Shown: positions 31,501 through 42,844 of the stretch, piece by piece
Layout of the letters: every line of letters starts with the position of its first letter
Position numbering within the stretch: the first letter of the stretch is position 1
Origin: Ischnura elegans
Taxonomy: Eukaryota; Arthropoda; Insecta; Odonata; Coenagrionidae
Direction: 5' to 3'
Assembly (NCBI RefSeq): GCF_921293095.1
Contig: NC_060248.1
Coordinates: 15,456,744-15,520,743, forward strand
DNA length: 64,000 bases
Position numbers and translations under genes: made by a program
Notes under the pieces: generated by a model
Seen by the model: only the letters and a program-made list of their open reading frames with translations
The model's database searches: none
Told to the model about the DNA's origin: nothing

Positions 31501-33450
31501 ACATCGTAAATATTTCACAAAGCAGTGATCAACTCTTTTTAACTTCTTCGCGGGCTGACGAATAACAGATGGCGTTTTCGGAGCCTCATCTGTTTAATGC
31601 AAACAAAGGAGAAATATGATTGGTCGAGGCGCCTAGCCTCGCGTGCGGGTGCCACTTTCGTACCGACAAAAGCATTACGTCACGAATTTGTCGGTTGCAC
31701 CGACAATCTGTCGGTAGCGGCGTTTTGTGAATCACATTTCTATCGGTGCTACCGACGATCGTCGGTAGCTACCGACACCGACGATCGTCGGTATCCGTGT
31801 ACAGAATTCCGCCCCAGGTATTATATAGTAGATACCCATAGACTTTAAGTTAAACCAATAGCATTTCGGAATTTACAGTACAGATGTCAGTATGATCGAA
31901 AAATCGATTCGATTACTATAGCAAATACACAAATTGTATAACTTGAAAAGTATACCCGTTGGACCAATGAAATTTGGCGAAGGTGCACATCTTGATATTC
32001 CTCACAATGTCCAATAGAAATATGTTTTGTATGTAGTCTAACGTGCGATATATATCGAATATGCTTTTTCTTCAAATACATCGAACTGCTATAACAAATA
32101 GGATTTTACATCTAAGGGCATAGTTGACCAGGTATTATATAGTAGACCCATAGACTTTAAGTTAAACCAATAGCATTTTGGATATTACAGTACAGATGTC
32201 AGTATGATCGAAAAATCGATTCGATTATTATAGCAAATACATAAATTGGCATAACTTCAATATATACCCGCTGGAACAATGAAATTTCGTGAATGGGTAA
32301 ATCCTGGTATTCCTCACAATGCCTAATGGAAATATGTTTTGTATGTAGTCTCACGTTCGATATATTTCGAATCTAATTTTTCTTAAAAGATATCGAATTG
32401 CTATAACATATAGTATTTTACATCCAAGGGCATAGTTGACCGGGATTCATATAGAAAATACCCGCAGACTGGAAGTTAAACCAATAGTATTGCGGATTTT
32501 AAAGTACAGATGTCAGTACAATCGAAAGATTGATACGATAATTATAGCAAATACGCAAATTGGCATAACTTGATTGCTATATAAGTTGGACCAAAGAAAT
32601 TTTGGGAATGGGTATATCATGATATTTCTCACAATGCCAAATAGAAATATGTTTTGTATATGGTCTCACATGCGATATATATCGAATCTTCATTTTCCAA
32701 ATTATATCGATTTGCCTTAACATTTAGGATTTTACATCCACTGGCATTGTTGACCAGGAATTATAGAGTAGATGACTATTAACTGGAATTATAATAAACA
32801 GCATTGCGGATTTTACAGTGCAGATGGCAGTTTAATTGAAAGATCGAATCGATTATTGTAGCAAATATGCAAATTGGCATAACTTGATTAGTATATGCGT
32901 TGGGCCAATTAAATTTGGTGAATGGGTACACATTGGTATTCCTCACAATGCCCAATGGGAACATTTTTTGTGTGTAGTCTCTCATTCGATATATATCGAA
33001 ATTGCTTATTCTTAAAATATATGGAATTGTTAAAACACATCGGAATTTACATCAACGGGCAAAGTTGACCAGGAATTATATGGTGAATGGCCATGGATCG
33101 GAATTAAAATCAAAAGCATTGCGGATTTTACATTACAGATGCAGTATAATCGAATGATCGAATCGATTATTATAGAAAATATGCAAATTGGCATAACTTG
33201 CTTTGTATATCCTTTGGACCAATGAAATTTGGTGAATGTGTACATCCTGGTATTCTTCACAAAGCCCAATGGAAATATGTTATGCATGTAGTGTCTCATT
33301 AGATACATATCGATTCAGCGTTTTATATCGAATATATCGAATTGCTATTACATGCAGGATTTTACATCCGCGGGCGTATTTGACCATGAAATAAAGGGTA
33401 GATGACCTAACGGGAAGATTAATCAATGGGATTGCGAATTTATATTTTCA
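28592..33450 (+). repeat. 315-bp tandem array, ten units, interrupted once
   Basis: The anchor word CAGATG (CAGATGTCAGTATGATCGAA) recurs at 28592, 28907, 29222, 29537, 31881, 32193, 32507, 32821, 33136 and, degenerate, at about 33450. Spacings are 312-316 bp once the insertion is removed. Each unit carries a CGATATATATCG-type palindrome and a CCAATGAAATTTGG block. Units towards the right are more degraded. Confidence 0.92.
29789..31814. mobile_element. Non-autonomous Harbinger-like element, 2026 bp
   Basis: Terminal inverted repeats GGGCGGAATTCTGTACAC lie at both ends. The 3-bp CAG is duplicated (29786-29788 and 31815-31817), and the array unit elsewhere reads TTGACCAGGTATT without an insert, which proves the insertion point. 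A CWG duplication inside CCWGG is known for some PIF/Harbinger elements. Subterminal palindromes ACCGACGAT(C/T)GTCGGT cluster at both ends and probably bind a transposase. No transposase frame is present. Confidence 0.75.
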
Positions 33451-34264
33451 CATGTGAGTATACTTGCAATTCGTTATGAATATGCTCATTTGCGTATCTT
33501 TATTACTATTAATGTAAGACCGAAGAAATTTTATTAATATGTTTATTATATAATTGTTCATGCTGCACCAATGAAATATATTTGTTTTTTATGCTCCCAT
33601 TCTACACATATCGAATCTACGTTTTTTTAAAATATATCGAACTGCTATTACTTACCGAATATAACATCAACGGGGACAGTTAAACATTATTCGGTTCTTT
33701 ATCCAATTAAAGTTTCATAACCGTATTAAAATATTTATTGTAATCAATGCTTTTTGTAGTTATAAACCTTCCTTAGATATAAAAAGGTGACAACATTGAG
33801 AAACATACGTCGTCAGTGAAATCCGAACATTACCATATTATTCGATACATATTTATTCGGATTATCATTTCAATAGTCTCTCTTCGTTTATTTTCTAATA
33901 ATGATGTATTTAATTTCATTAAGCCTTCTGTATTCAAACGTTAAAAATAGAAAATGGAGGTGATACAATCCTAGGGTAAGAGCTAAAATATGATAAATCG
34001 GCTACATTTCATAAGTTCATCAATAATACACTATATAATTTTCTACAATGCGTAAATCATTCATATCAAAACGGTTTCCCGAAGCATTGATCACCGTGGT
34101 TACTAAGAAGGTCTTAAGTATTGTTGACAGTGAATGAGCGTATTGCCCGCATATTTCACTCATTTAAAGGATATTTGGGGTGTTTCTTTCGCTTTTTGAA
34201 CCACTTATGGGCACATGACTCGGAAACATGTGACACAACTATGTTCCCACCCCTCCTGAGTACC

Positions 34265-34283
34265 CGCTTGATGAATTCAAGCG
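34265..34283 (+). other. 3' hairpin of array element copy 1
   Basis: CGCTTGA-TGAAT-TCAAGCG is a perfect seven-pair hairpin. It is identical at 47376-47394 and lies 16 nt from the last base shared by the two copies. Confidence 0.75.
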
Positions 34284-35583
34284 CCCAATCGACTCGTTAC
34301 ATATATTAATAAGAGCGTTCCACATTTAGTTGACAGTATGGGCTTTTATGGAGAATCGTTTCCCATGTTAATCTCCATAAGGCCAGGAGCGCGGTGTTGT
34401 CAACAACAGCACGAAAATTAAAGTTGCGTTATGCACTGATTAAAAATTTCATTCCAATGTAGAAAAAGGTGCTGCATTCATTGGCCCCAATAGTTTTTCG
34501 ATAAAAATTATAACAAAAGCTATAAAAAACATTTCCGTAAATTTCCGTCAGAAACGTGTATTTTTTTACTTTATCTTCTTCTCGCAATTTCTGCCTGATC
34601 GTAATCTGTATTGAATTGAATTTTGTGAAAAAAATTCTTCACACTATTTTCTGCTTGAAGATCTTCACCAATTGTACAAATATTGAGTTTTAATGTTGTT
34701 ATGCCGACGTAACACACTTTAGGACAAGAAAATTTTGATTTTTGCAAGGTAAAAAGTAGTCGCTTACTAACTTACGTTTCTTACGTCGTAGGTCCCTATA
34801 TGCTGCGTACCAAATGTGGAGAAAACTACAAGGTTATTTTTGGTGAAAAAATCATTGACTTACATCAATTCTGAAGCGAGTTACAAGGTTTTGATCTTAA
34901 GAAAAAATATTACGGTGCCGCTGGGCGGGCTTCTTGCTTTTTCTTGCGCGCAGAGGGAAAATTCTCGGGCGGAAAAGGAGTTTTTTGTCAATGCATACTA
35001 TGAAATGTATTTATGTATTTGTTTGATATCCTAAACAGAGATTACCTACTCATACGTCGTAACAGCAGTGTCTTTATCTGAATACATTGAAAGACGAAAG
35101 TAAGCAAGGGGCTTGGAAGTAAGACTCTTTCGCCTTGGGTGTTTAGGTCCCATCGGGGAAACCAAGAAAAAGAATATCTCATAATCTGTACCAAACACTA
35201 CCCCATCCAGTGCACGCATTTACAAAAGGGGGCTTGGTTTTTTTCTGAGTTCCTTTCATAGGGTACCATAAAACCTGCCCCAAAAGCTACCCAGGCCGAA
35301 GGGACCGAGGGAAGAATTTACGAAGGCGTTCAGTTTGTCATTGCATTTTTTTGGAGTGAGCAAGTGTTGTGTGGTGTATTGAACTCGAAAATTGTGAAGT
35401 GAGTTTTACACTTATCTTTGCTGTAACACGCCCAATCAATATGTCCGATACAAAGAAGAGGAGAAAAGGTGAGAAGCTCATAAGCCGCGAAAGACGATTG
35501 GTGCTCAAAGTCTTCTCGTACATAAGGAAATCTCTCAGCATTAGTGAGGCCTGCCGAGAAGCTTCGAAGGCTATTGGGTGCTA

Positions 35584-38152
35584 TAGAGCGTTCCACATTT
35601 AGTTGACAGTACGGGCCTTATGGATAACAGTGTTGCCAAGCTTCCGCTCCGCCGGCAGGCATCCTAACAGCGTATGCAACCACACATAATATGGCGCCAA
35701 AACGGTTTAGTTCAAAAAGGAGTTAGGGATCGCACGAAAGACTGCGTAAATTAAGGAATTTTTTAGCGTATATTACAATACCTTTGCGGCAGTATAAAAG
35801 GAAAAGTCTTTTGTTATTTCATGTACGTACTTATTCAATGCACAAACTGAATAATGAATAATCTGTAATGTAAAAAATAACAATAAATTGAAGGATAATA
35901 ACAATTATAGCCGCTCCTGAATGAGACAAAATTTCTATTCCTTCCATATTATGCACTATTTGTAGGCTCTAGCTAGTATTACATGAAAGGCGATGTTGTA
36001 TAAGACATCATCAATCTTTAATTTTTCTAAATTTTCCCGTACTTGGTTTATTGTTAATTAAAGATCTCTTTTCAAGCTGACATCTTCAAAGCTAATTTCC
36101 TTAATGTTCTCTTTCTTTCACCTTGTAGTAGGCAAGGATTCCAATTTCCTTGAGTAATAAGAGGCATTATCTACCACTATAATTGATCCTTCGGGTAAGT
36201 TTGCAAGAAGTGAGTGCTCAAACCATCTCTCGTAACACTCGCCACCCACTTCTTCATGCTCATCCATTGAGTTCTTTTTGTACAGAAACACATGCGATGC
36301 TCCTTTTATGAACCCATTTTCCGTTCCTGCGTGTATAATTGCAAATCGTCCTCCTCGGGAAGTGGGGGCCAAGCCCAGTATTTAGTCCAGCAAGGAAAGC
36401 TTGACGCGGATTTTCTAATTGTTTATTTCGCAAACTAATTTTCACTATTTGTCCAACATTAATCCAACTTTCGCCTGTTAATACTCTCGTCCTTTGTTCG
36501 CGACGATATTTTTTTAGCTGCCTTAAATAATAATTAATTGTGCCACCAACGAATAATATCATCCCTTTCGATAAGGATGATTCTTTTCCCCCTGCGTTCG
36601 TACACGAAGCCTATGTCCAAAAGAAGACGATATAGTGTTGTCCTATTGTAATCTGTGAGAATACTATCCATATTCACCGGGTTTCAGATGGATTTTAAAG
36701 TCGGAGGAATAATTTTCACGAAGGATTCATGTACCTTCCTTCTAATTCCCGATCTCACCAAACCGTCTAAAATCACTGCCCTCGAATTTTTGTAAGGCTG
36801 TCTAATTTCTTTAGTTTTTGAAGGAGTTACCAATGGACCACGGGAGCTTTCCTTTCTCACTCTGTAAATAGTGAACTCCTAGCACCCAGTAGCCTTCGAA
36901 GCTTCTCGGCAGGCCTCACTAATGCTGAGAGATTTCCTTATGTACGAGAAGACTTAGAGCACCAACTGTCTTTCGTGGCTTATGAGCTTCTCACCTTTTC
37001 TCCTCTTCTTTGTATCGGACATATTGATTGGGCGTGTTACAGCAGAGATAAGTGTAAAACACACTTCACAATTCTCAAGTTCAATACACCACACAACACT
37101 TGTTCACTCCAAAAAAATGCAATGACAAACTGAACGCCTTCGTAAATTCTTCCCTCGGCCCCTTCGGCCTGGGTCGCTTTTGGGGCAGGTTTTATGGTAC
37201 CCTATGAAAGGAACTCAGAAAAAACCCAAGCCCCCTTTTGTAAATGCGTGCACTGGATGGGGTAGTGTTTGGTACAGATTATGAGATATTCTTTTTCTTG
37301 GTTTCCCCGATGGGACCTAAACACCCAAGGCGAAAGAGTCTTACTTCCAAGCCGCTTGCTTACTTTCGTGTATCAATGTATTCAGATAAAAACACTGCTG
37401 TTACGACGTATAAGTAGGTATTCTCTGTTTAGGATATCAAACGAATACATAAATACATTTCATAGTATGCATTGACAAAAAACTCCTTTTCCGCCCGAGA
37501 ATTTTCCCTCTGCGCGCAAGAAAAAGCAAGAAGCCCGCCCAGCGGCACCGTAATATTTTTTCTTAAGATCAAAACCTTGTAACTCGCTTCAGAATTGATG
37601 TAAGTCAATGATTTTTTCACCAAAAATAACCTTGTAGTTTTCTCCACATTTGGTACGCAGCATATAGGGACCTACGACGTAAGAAACGTAAGTTAGTAAG
37701 CGACTACTTTTTACCTTGCAAAAATCAAAATTTTCTTGTTCTAAAGTGTGTTACGTCGGCATAACAACATTAAAACTCAATATTTGTACAATTGGTGAAG
37801 ATCTTCAAGCAGAAAATAGTGTGAAGAATTTTTTTCACAAAATTCAATTCAATACAGTCAACGGTCAGGCAGAAATTGCGAGAAGAAGATAAAGTAAAAA
37901 AATACACGTTGCTGACGGAAATTTACGGAAATGTTTTTTATAGCTTTTGTTATAATTTTTATCGAAAAACTATTGGCGCCAATGAATGCAGCACCTTTTT
38001 CTACATTAGAATAAAAATTTTAATCAGTGCATAACGCAACTTTAATTTTCGTGCTGTTGTTGACAACACCGCGCTCCTGGCCTTATGGAGATTAACATGG
38101 GAAACGATTCTCCGTAAGAGCCCATACTGTCAACTAAATGTGGAACGCTCTA
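35584..38152 (-). mobile_element. Tc1/mariner-superfamily element, inner inverted copy, 2569 bp
   Basis: Terminal repeats of about 33 bp start TAGAGCGTTCCACATTTAGT at both ends. TA is duplicated at 35582-35583 and 38153-38154. The insertion interrupts the sibling element exactly at a TA in its transposase gene, as shown by the uninterrupted sequence of the inner copy itself near 36879. The 1.27-kb 5' arm of the outer copy and its inner counterpart look nearly identical by eye. Confidence 0.9.
36058..37022 (-). pseudogene. Inner mariner-superfamily transposase, multiply broken
   Basis: On the minus strand it begins at ATG 37022 with the same MSDTKKRRKGEKL start. It has a private TAA at codon 23 (36954-36956), the shared TAG (36879-36881), the shared C5-run frameshift (36364-36368 on the plus strand) and a private TGA after SLPTTR (near 36118). 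The DDE core GGRFAIIHAGTENGF and IIVVDNASYYSRK are otherwise preserved. It must have been mobilised by an enzyme encoded elsewhere. Confidence 0.85.
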
Positions 38153-38361
38153 TAGGAGTTCACTATTTACAGAGTGAGAAAGGAAAGCTCCCGTGGTCCA
38201 TTGGTAACTCCTTCAAAAACTAAATGGATAAGACAGCCTTACAAAAATTCGAGGGAAGTGATTTTCGACGGTTTGGTGAGATCGGGAATTAGAAGGAAGG
38301 TACATGAATCCTTCGTGAAAATTATTCCTCCGACTTTAAATCCATCTGTAACCCGGTGAAT

Positions 38362-39085
38362 CATCATCATCCTTCGACGATTGTCTTCATCAGGCCATCA
38401 TGTCTCAAGATGTGGCCTATAAGGTTGTTCCGTCTTCTTATTAAGGTTTTCATGAGGCTTCTCTTCTCTCCTACCCTTCTTAGGACTTCCTCGTTACTAA
38501 CTCGGTCGATCCATTTGATTTTCATCATTCTTCTGTAGCACCACATTTCAAAGGCCTCTATCCTTGCTTTCTCCGCTGCGGTCATTGTCCATGCCTCACT
38601 TCCGTATAGGAGCATACTCCAGATGTCGGTTCTTATAAATTGTTTCTTTACATCCATATTTAAGTTTCCCGCTGTAAGCAGGTCTCTCTTTTGGTGGAAT
38701 GCTCTCTTCGCCTGGGCTATTCTGCTGATAATTTCTTTCTTGCTTCTCCCGTCACTAGATATCTTGCTTCCCAAATAACAGAATTCATCCACTTATATCA
38801 GTTTTTGCCTCCCTATTTTAATGTTGGTCTTGACTTCTTCTCTTCTGCTGCATACTAAGATCTTGGTTTTCTTCGTGCTTATTTTCAGTTGATATCTACT
38901 CATTACCCTAACCATATTAACCAGAATATTTTTCAAATCCTTCTCTGTTTCTGCTATAACGGTTATGTCATCGGCAAATCTTAGCATGCTTATTTTTTCT
39001 CCATGGATATTCACTCACAATGCCTTTTCTTTGATTTTCTTAATGACTTTTTCAATGTAAACGTTGAAATGGCTTTTTCAATGTA
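38362..39085 (-). mobile_element. 5'-truncated RTE-type LINE fragment, 724 bp
   Basis: It is flanked by the 12-bp duplication AACCCGGTGAAT (38350-38361 and 39086-39097). On the minus strand the 3' end is a GATGATGATGA run, a tail type known for RTE elements. It interrupts the outer transposase gene, whose intact order is visible in the inner copy. Confidence 0.85.
38367..39014 (-). pseudogene. RTE-type reverse transcriptase fragment
   Basis: The minus-strand frame reads LRFADDITVIAETEKDLKNI (the RT catalytic box, here FADD), then a TAA at 38793-38795, then the same frame with EFCYLGSKISSDGRSKKEI, SMLLYGSEAWTMTAAEK and RRMMKIKWIDRVSNEEVL. The latter is the conserved C-terminal region of RTE/craniofacial-like ORF2 proteins. 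Everything upstream of the catalytic box is missing, as expected from 5' truncation. Confidence 0.85.
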
Positions 39086-40184
39086 AACCCGGTGAATATG
39101 GATAGTATTCTCCCAGATTACAAAAGGACAACACTATATCGTCTTCTTTTGGACATAGGCTTCGTGTACGAACGCAAGGGGAAAAGACTCATCCTTATCG
39201 AAAGGGATGATATTATTAGTTGGTGGCACAATTAATTATCTAAGGTAGCAAAAAAAATATCGTCGCGAACACAGGACGAGTGTATTCACAGGCGAAAGTT
39301 GGATTAATGTTGGACAAATAGTGAACATTAGTTTGCGAAATAAACAATTAGAAAATCCGCGTCAAGCTTTCATTGCTGGACTAAATACTGGGCTTGGCCC
39401 CCACTTCCCGAGGAGGACGATTTGCAATTATACACGCAGGAACGGAAAATGGGTTCATAAAAGGAGCATCGCATGTGTTTCTGTACAAAGAGAACTCAAT
39501 GGATGAGCATGGAGAAGTGGGTGGCGAGTGTTACGAGAGATGGTTTGAGCACTCACATCTTGCAAACTTACACAAAGGATCAATTATAGTGGTAGATAAT
39601 GCCTCTTATTACTCAAGGAAATTGGAATCCTTGCCTACTACAAGGTGGAGGAAAGAGAACATTAAGGAAATTAGCTTTGAAGATGTCAGCTTGAAAAGAG
39701 ATCTTTAATTTACAATAAACCAAGTACGGGAAAATTTTGAAAAATTAAAGATTGATGATGTCTTATACAACATCGCCTTTCATGTAATACTAGCTAGAGC
39801 CAAAAAATATTGCATAATATGGAAGGAATAGAAATTTTGTCTCATTCAGGAGCGGCTATAATTTTTATTATCCTTCAATTTATTGTTATTTTTTACATTA
39901 CAGATTATTCATTATTCAGTTTGTGCATTGAATAAGTACGTACATGAAATAACAAAAGACTTTTCCTTTTATATTGCAGCAAAGGTATTGTTATTTACGC
40001 TAAAAAAATCCTTAATTTACGTCGTCTTTCGTGCGATCCCTAACTCCTTTTTGAACTAAACCATTTTGGCGCTCTATTATGTGTGGTTGCATACGCTGTT
40101 AGGATGCCTGCCGGCGGAGCGGAAGCTTGGCAACACTGTTATCCATAAGGCCTGTACTGTCAACTAAATGTGGAACGCTCTATA

Positions 40185-41557
40185 CATGAATCACTCTCGC
40201 ATATCCTTGCAGTCCTAAGTCTTCTGTGTCCATTCGCGAGCCCTCCCCAAGGTGTGGTAACTCCGCCGCCTGAACTGGCATACATGTAGTCAGTGGCGGC
40301 TGGTGGTTTCATATCCAGGGTGTGCATTAAGGCCGTTTTACACGGTACAAGGAATTGCGCAATGAAAATTGCGTCGTGTAAAGCAGTGAATGGCTAGAAC
40401 TCATGCGAGAACGCGTGAATGCGAGACGGAAAAATAGCTCCTGTTCTAATTTCATTCACTCATTCCCGTAATTCTACGCCATTTTAGAAATTAATGCAGC
40501 TCTAACTTGCGCAATTCCGTGCCCCGTGTAAAACGCCCTTTAGAGAAGATATACGATGATGAAAAATGGCATGAAATACAAATGAATTTATATATAATAT
40601 ATGGCACTGAATACAATAACGGACTAGGATCCTGAGGGAAGGTAGTATAGTTTGCAGATATACCGCTACACTACCTGCGAGTTACCAAATATGCGCGTGC
40701 CCACTCGCGTCGTGTTGAGTCAGCTCCAAGCACCATAGAGGAACCTCTATGGCTTGCCTCCTCCTCCCTCCTGCTTGCCTCGTCTCGCCCGAGCACCCAC
40801 AAGCGATCGCGTAGACTGAATATGCGGCAGGCGCCATGCCACGGTATGCACACTTGCAGAGCCATGAATTCGCCATGGAGATAGCAGAATAGCGATTAGA
40901 GCTTCATATCCCATCTCTTTGTGGACAGGGTTTTTATCTTACTCTTTTCAAAGGAATTCATAGTTTTCTTTCATAATGGGGAACTTGCATGAATTTTTTC
41001 TATTTCACAGGCGGACAGAAAATTATTTTCTGAGTACAACAAAGAAAACCGCATGTATATCTGAGTTTTCCTTCGCGAGATATTTAATGATAAATATAAC
41101 GAATTTTAAAGCGCGGGAAAAACTCCTTCACCCCAAAGCCACTGCCGACGAAGCCTCGATGACGTCAAAGGTGCCTAAACATCACGCGAAGCTATTGTTG
41201 TGATTGTTTGTAATAGTTGCCTGCCGTTGTGAGAGCTTCGTTTGTTAGACGTGTTGATTATTTTATATTTAAAGATAAATATCCGACGATAGAGGCTTGG
41301 AAGCCCTCATATTTTGCATTATTTATAATATTAATATCTGAGTAACGGCATAAAATATAAAACTGGAGCAGTATAACCAAAAAGTTTATAATACCTAAAT
41401 AACATCGTTGTTGGAGTCTGAGCCACGGCCATTGGAAGGGGGATACGTTAATTGTAAGTTGATGTTATCGACGGCATATCATTCATTAAGCTAATATATA
41501 TTAAGCTAATATATAATGGCAAATCGATATGCCACTGACTGACTCATCAATATTCGC
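40185..41557. other. Unassigned DNA with small repeat fragments
   Basis: Contains the 19-mer shared with 4822 (40224-40242), a hAT-like start CAGTGGCGGCTGGTGG near 40293 without a found partner, and the MITE-like copy at 40329-40540. CCATAGAGG-AA-CCTCTATGG near 40733 is a short hairpin. No gene is supported. Confidence 0.5.
40329..40540. repeat. MITE-like inverted-repeat element, copy 2
   Basis: Ends AAGGCCGTTTTACACGG and, inverted, AAGGGCGTTTTACACGG. Further in, GGAATTGCGCAA is repeated in inverted form on both sides. The flanks do not show an unambiguous target duplication. A Harbinger relationship is possible from the GGGCGTTTTACAC-type end but unproven. Confidence 0.7.
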
Positions 41558-42844
41558 AGCCCAAACTGTGATAGGTGTGGGTATTTGGCTTATTGGACGC
41601 AAAAGTAAAAAAAATTCATCGGGAGAAAAAATCTGAAAACTTGAAAAAGTCGATTAGTTTTCGAGATATATCGACTTGAATTAACATGGGAGCCTTATGG
41701 GACTAAAACTTTTTCGCTTTCATTCTATGTTTTTAAACGCCTGAGGAACATGATAATCAATGGACATAAAGTAGATTTTTTGGTCGTTTTTTGGTATAGT
41801 TGCCATAGCGACAAATTGATATTCAGTATTTTTTATTATTTTTTGAACGTTTTCTATGCTTCTCTTATGGAAAAAGTTTAGGAATTTTTTTGACCAACTT
41901 TCAATAATCGTACGACAAATTCCTTGACTTATTTGGTAGAAAATGTTTTGGTTGATTTTTTGGCTATCTTGGAATTTTCATATGTCGAAACGATTCCGAG
42001 GAATAAACGATTTCGATTTTACATTGTCGTGATGGGCGAATATTCAAATTCGGATTTCGGCCTTGAGACATGTGCCATGTGAAAATTTGGAATCTCCTAG
42101 AAAAACCGTAAAGGGTACCTCGTACCCTTACGTTTGAGCTCACTTTCTCCGTATCCCTCTTGGTTAATTAATAATTAAATTCCGAAAAATGTCCTGCACG
42201 CGAAAAATCATTGTCGCCATTTTTTTGTGGAGCATACAACCTTAAATTTCTTAGCAACCATTTCAGCTAGATGGATGAAATTTTCAGGGTAATAGCATCA
42301 TTAAAATAGTCAACTTTTGCAATGGTGATGATTCCGCTCGATCGATTCATGTGCGAGTTATATCGATACCAATCTCCTTGGATACGCTTTAATCGCTAAT
42401 AACTTTTTTGTTAATCAAGTTTTGAACATGGAAGTCATACAATACAACTGATAATGTGTTTCATCCGAAAAAAGTTAAATCAAGCGGATCGATTGATTAG
42501 ACTCGAAGTTATGATCGATACAAGGTTGTATTCGATTGAGCCTTTTTTTGGGCTTATTTACATAGTTACGGGGATAAAAATTTTAACAATATGTAAGGGA
42601 AAGAATGAATTATGCGCACACATAAATTATTTAGATGAATTACGTTTCCTAATGAGGATACATCGATATGAATTTATACCTTTTTGTATTAGGCCCCCGT
42701 AAGAAATACACGCATCCCGTCTATCTACGTCACCAATATAAGAACATAGGCTAAATTTTGAAAGCGGGGATAGTAGAGAACGTAGGGATAACGCATTGAC
42801 CAAAGAATGGAAGGGATATCAATAGGATTCCGGATTTTACAGTA

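Larger units (their letters stand above)
27299..34299 (+). mobile_element. Unrecognised element of about 4 kb with a 315-bp tandem array, copy 1
   Basis: The sequence is colinear with 41558-47409: a left unique part of about 1.25 kb, an array of ten units here, and a right unique part of about 0.8 kb ending CCCAATCGACTCGTT. Without the 2029-bp Harbinger-like insertion it is 4972 bp. Subtracting three extra units leaves about 4027 bp, against about 4037 bp for copy 2. It encodes nothing convincing. No terminal inverted repeat or target duplication is visible. A perfect 7-bp hairpin lies near the right end (34265-34283). Central tandem repeats plus a 3' hairpin fit Helentron-associated elements, but the termini do not match the canonical Helitron CTRR end, so this class is a hypothesis. 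Confidence 0.7.
35441..39708 (+). pseudogene. Outer mariner-superfamily transposase, split into three parts
   Basis: Part 1 (35441-35581) starts MSDTKKRRKGEKLISRERRL and is a helix-turn-helix-like N-terminus. Part 2 (38155-38361) has VRKESSRGPLVTPSKTKW. Part 3 (39098-39708) carries the DDE-type core, including GGRFAIIHAGTENGFIKGAS and GSIIVVDNASYYSRKLE. The core resembles IS630/Tc1/mariner DDE endonucleases common in arthropod genomes. Besides the two insertions there is a TAG at the part 1/part 2 junction and a frameshift at a C5 run (39398-39402), both shared with the inner copy. The protein cannot be functional. Confidence 0.85.
34312..40182 (+). mobile_element. Tc1/mariner-superfamily element, outer copy
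   Basis: Termini AGAGCGTTCCACATTTAGTT (34312, plus) and its inverse (ending 40182) are flanked by TA (34310-34311 and 40183-40184). The left end lacks one T present in the inner copy. Without its two insertions it is about 2.57 kb. Its transposase gene is split at 35582 by an inverted sibling and at 38361 by an RTE fragment. Confidence 0.87.

Noticed and set aside
28592..33450. CRISPR-like array
   Set aside because: Units are tandem and contiguous with no unique spacers, and the genome is eukaryotic.
42454..42702. 82-residue frame in the left part of array element copy 2
   Set aside because: The homologous sequence of copy 1 (about 28200-28450) has a different T-run length and the frame is lost, so coding is not conserved.
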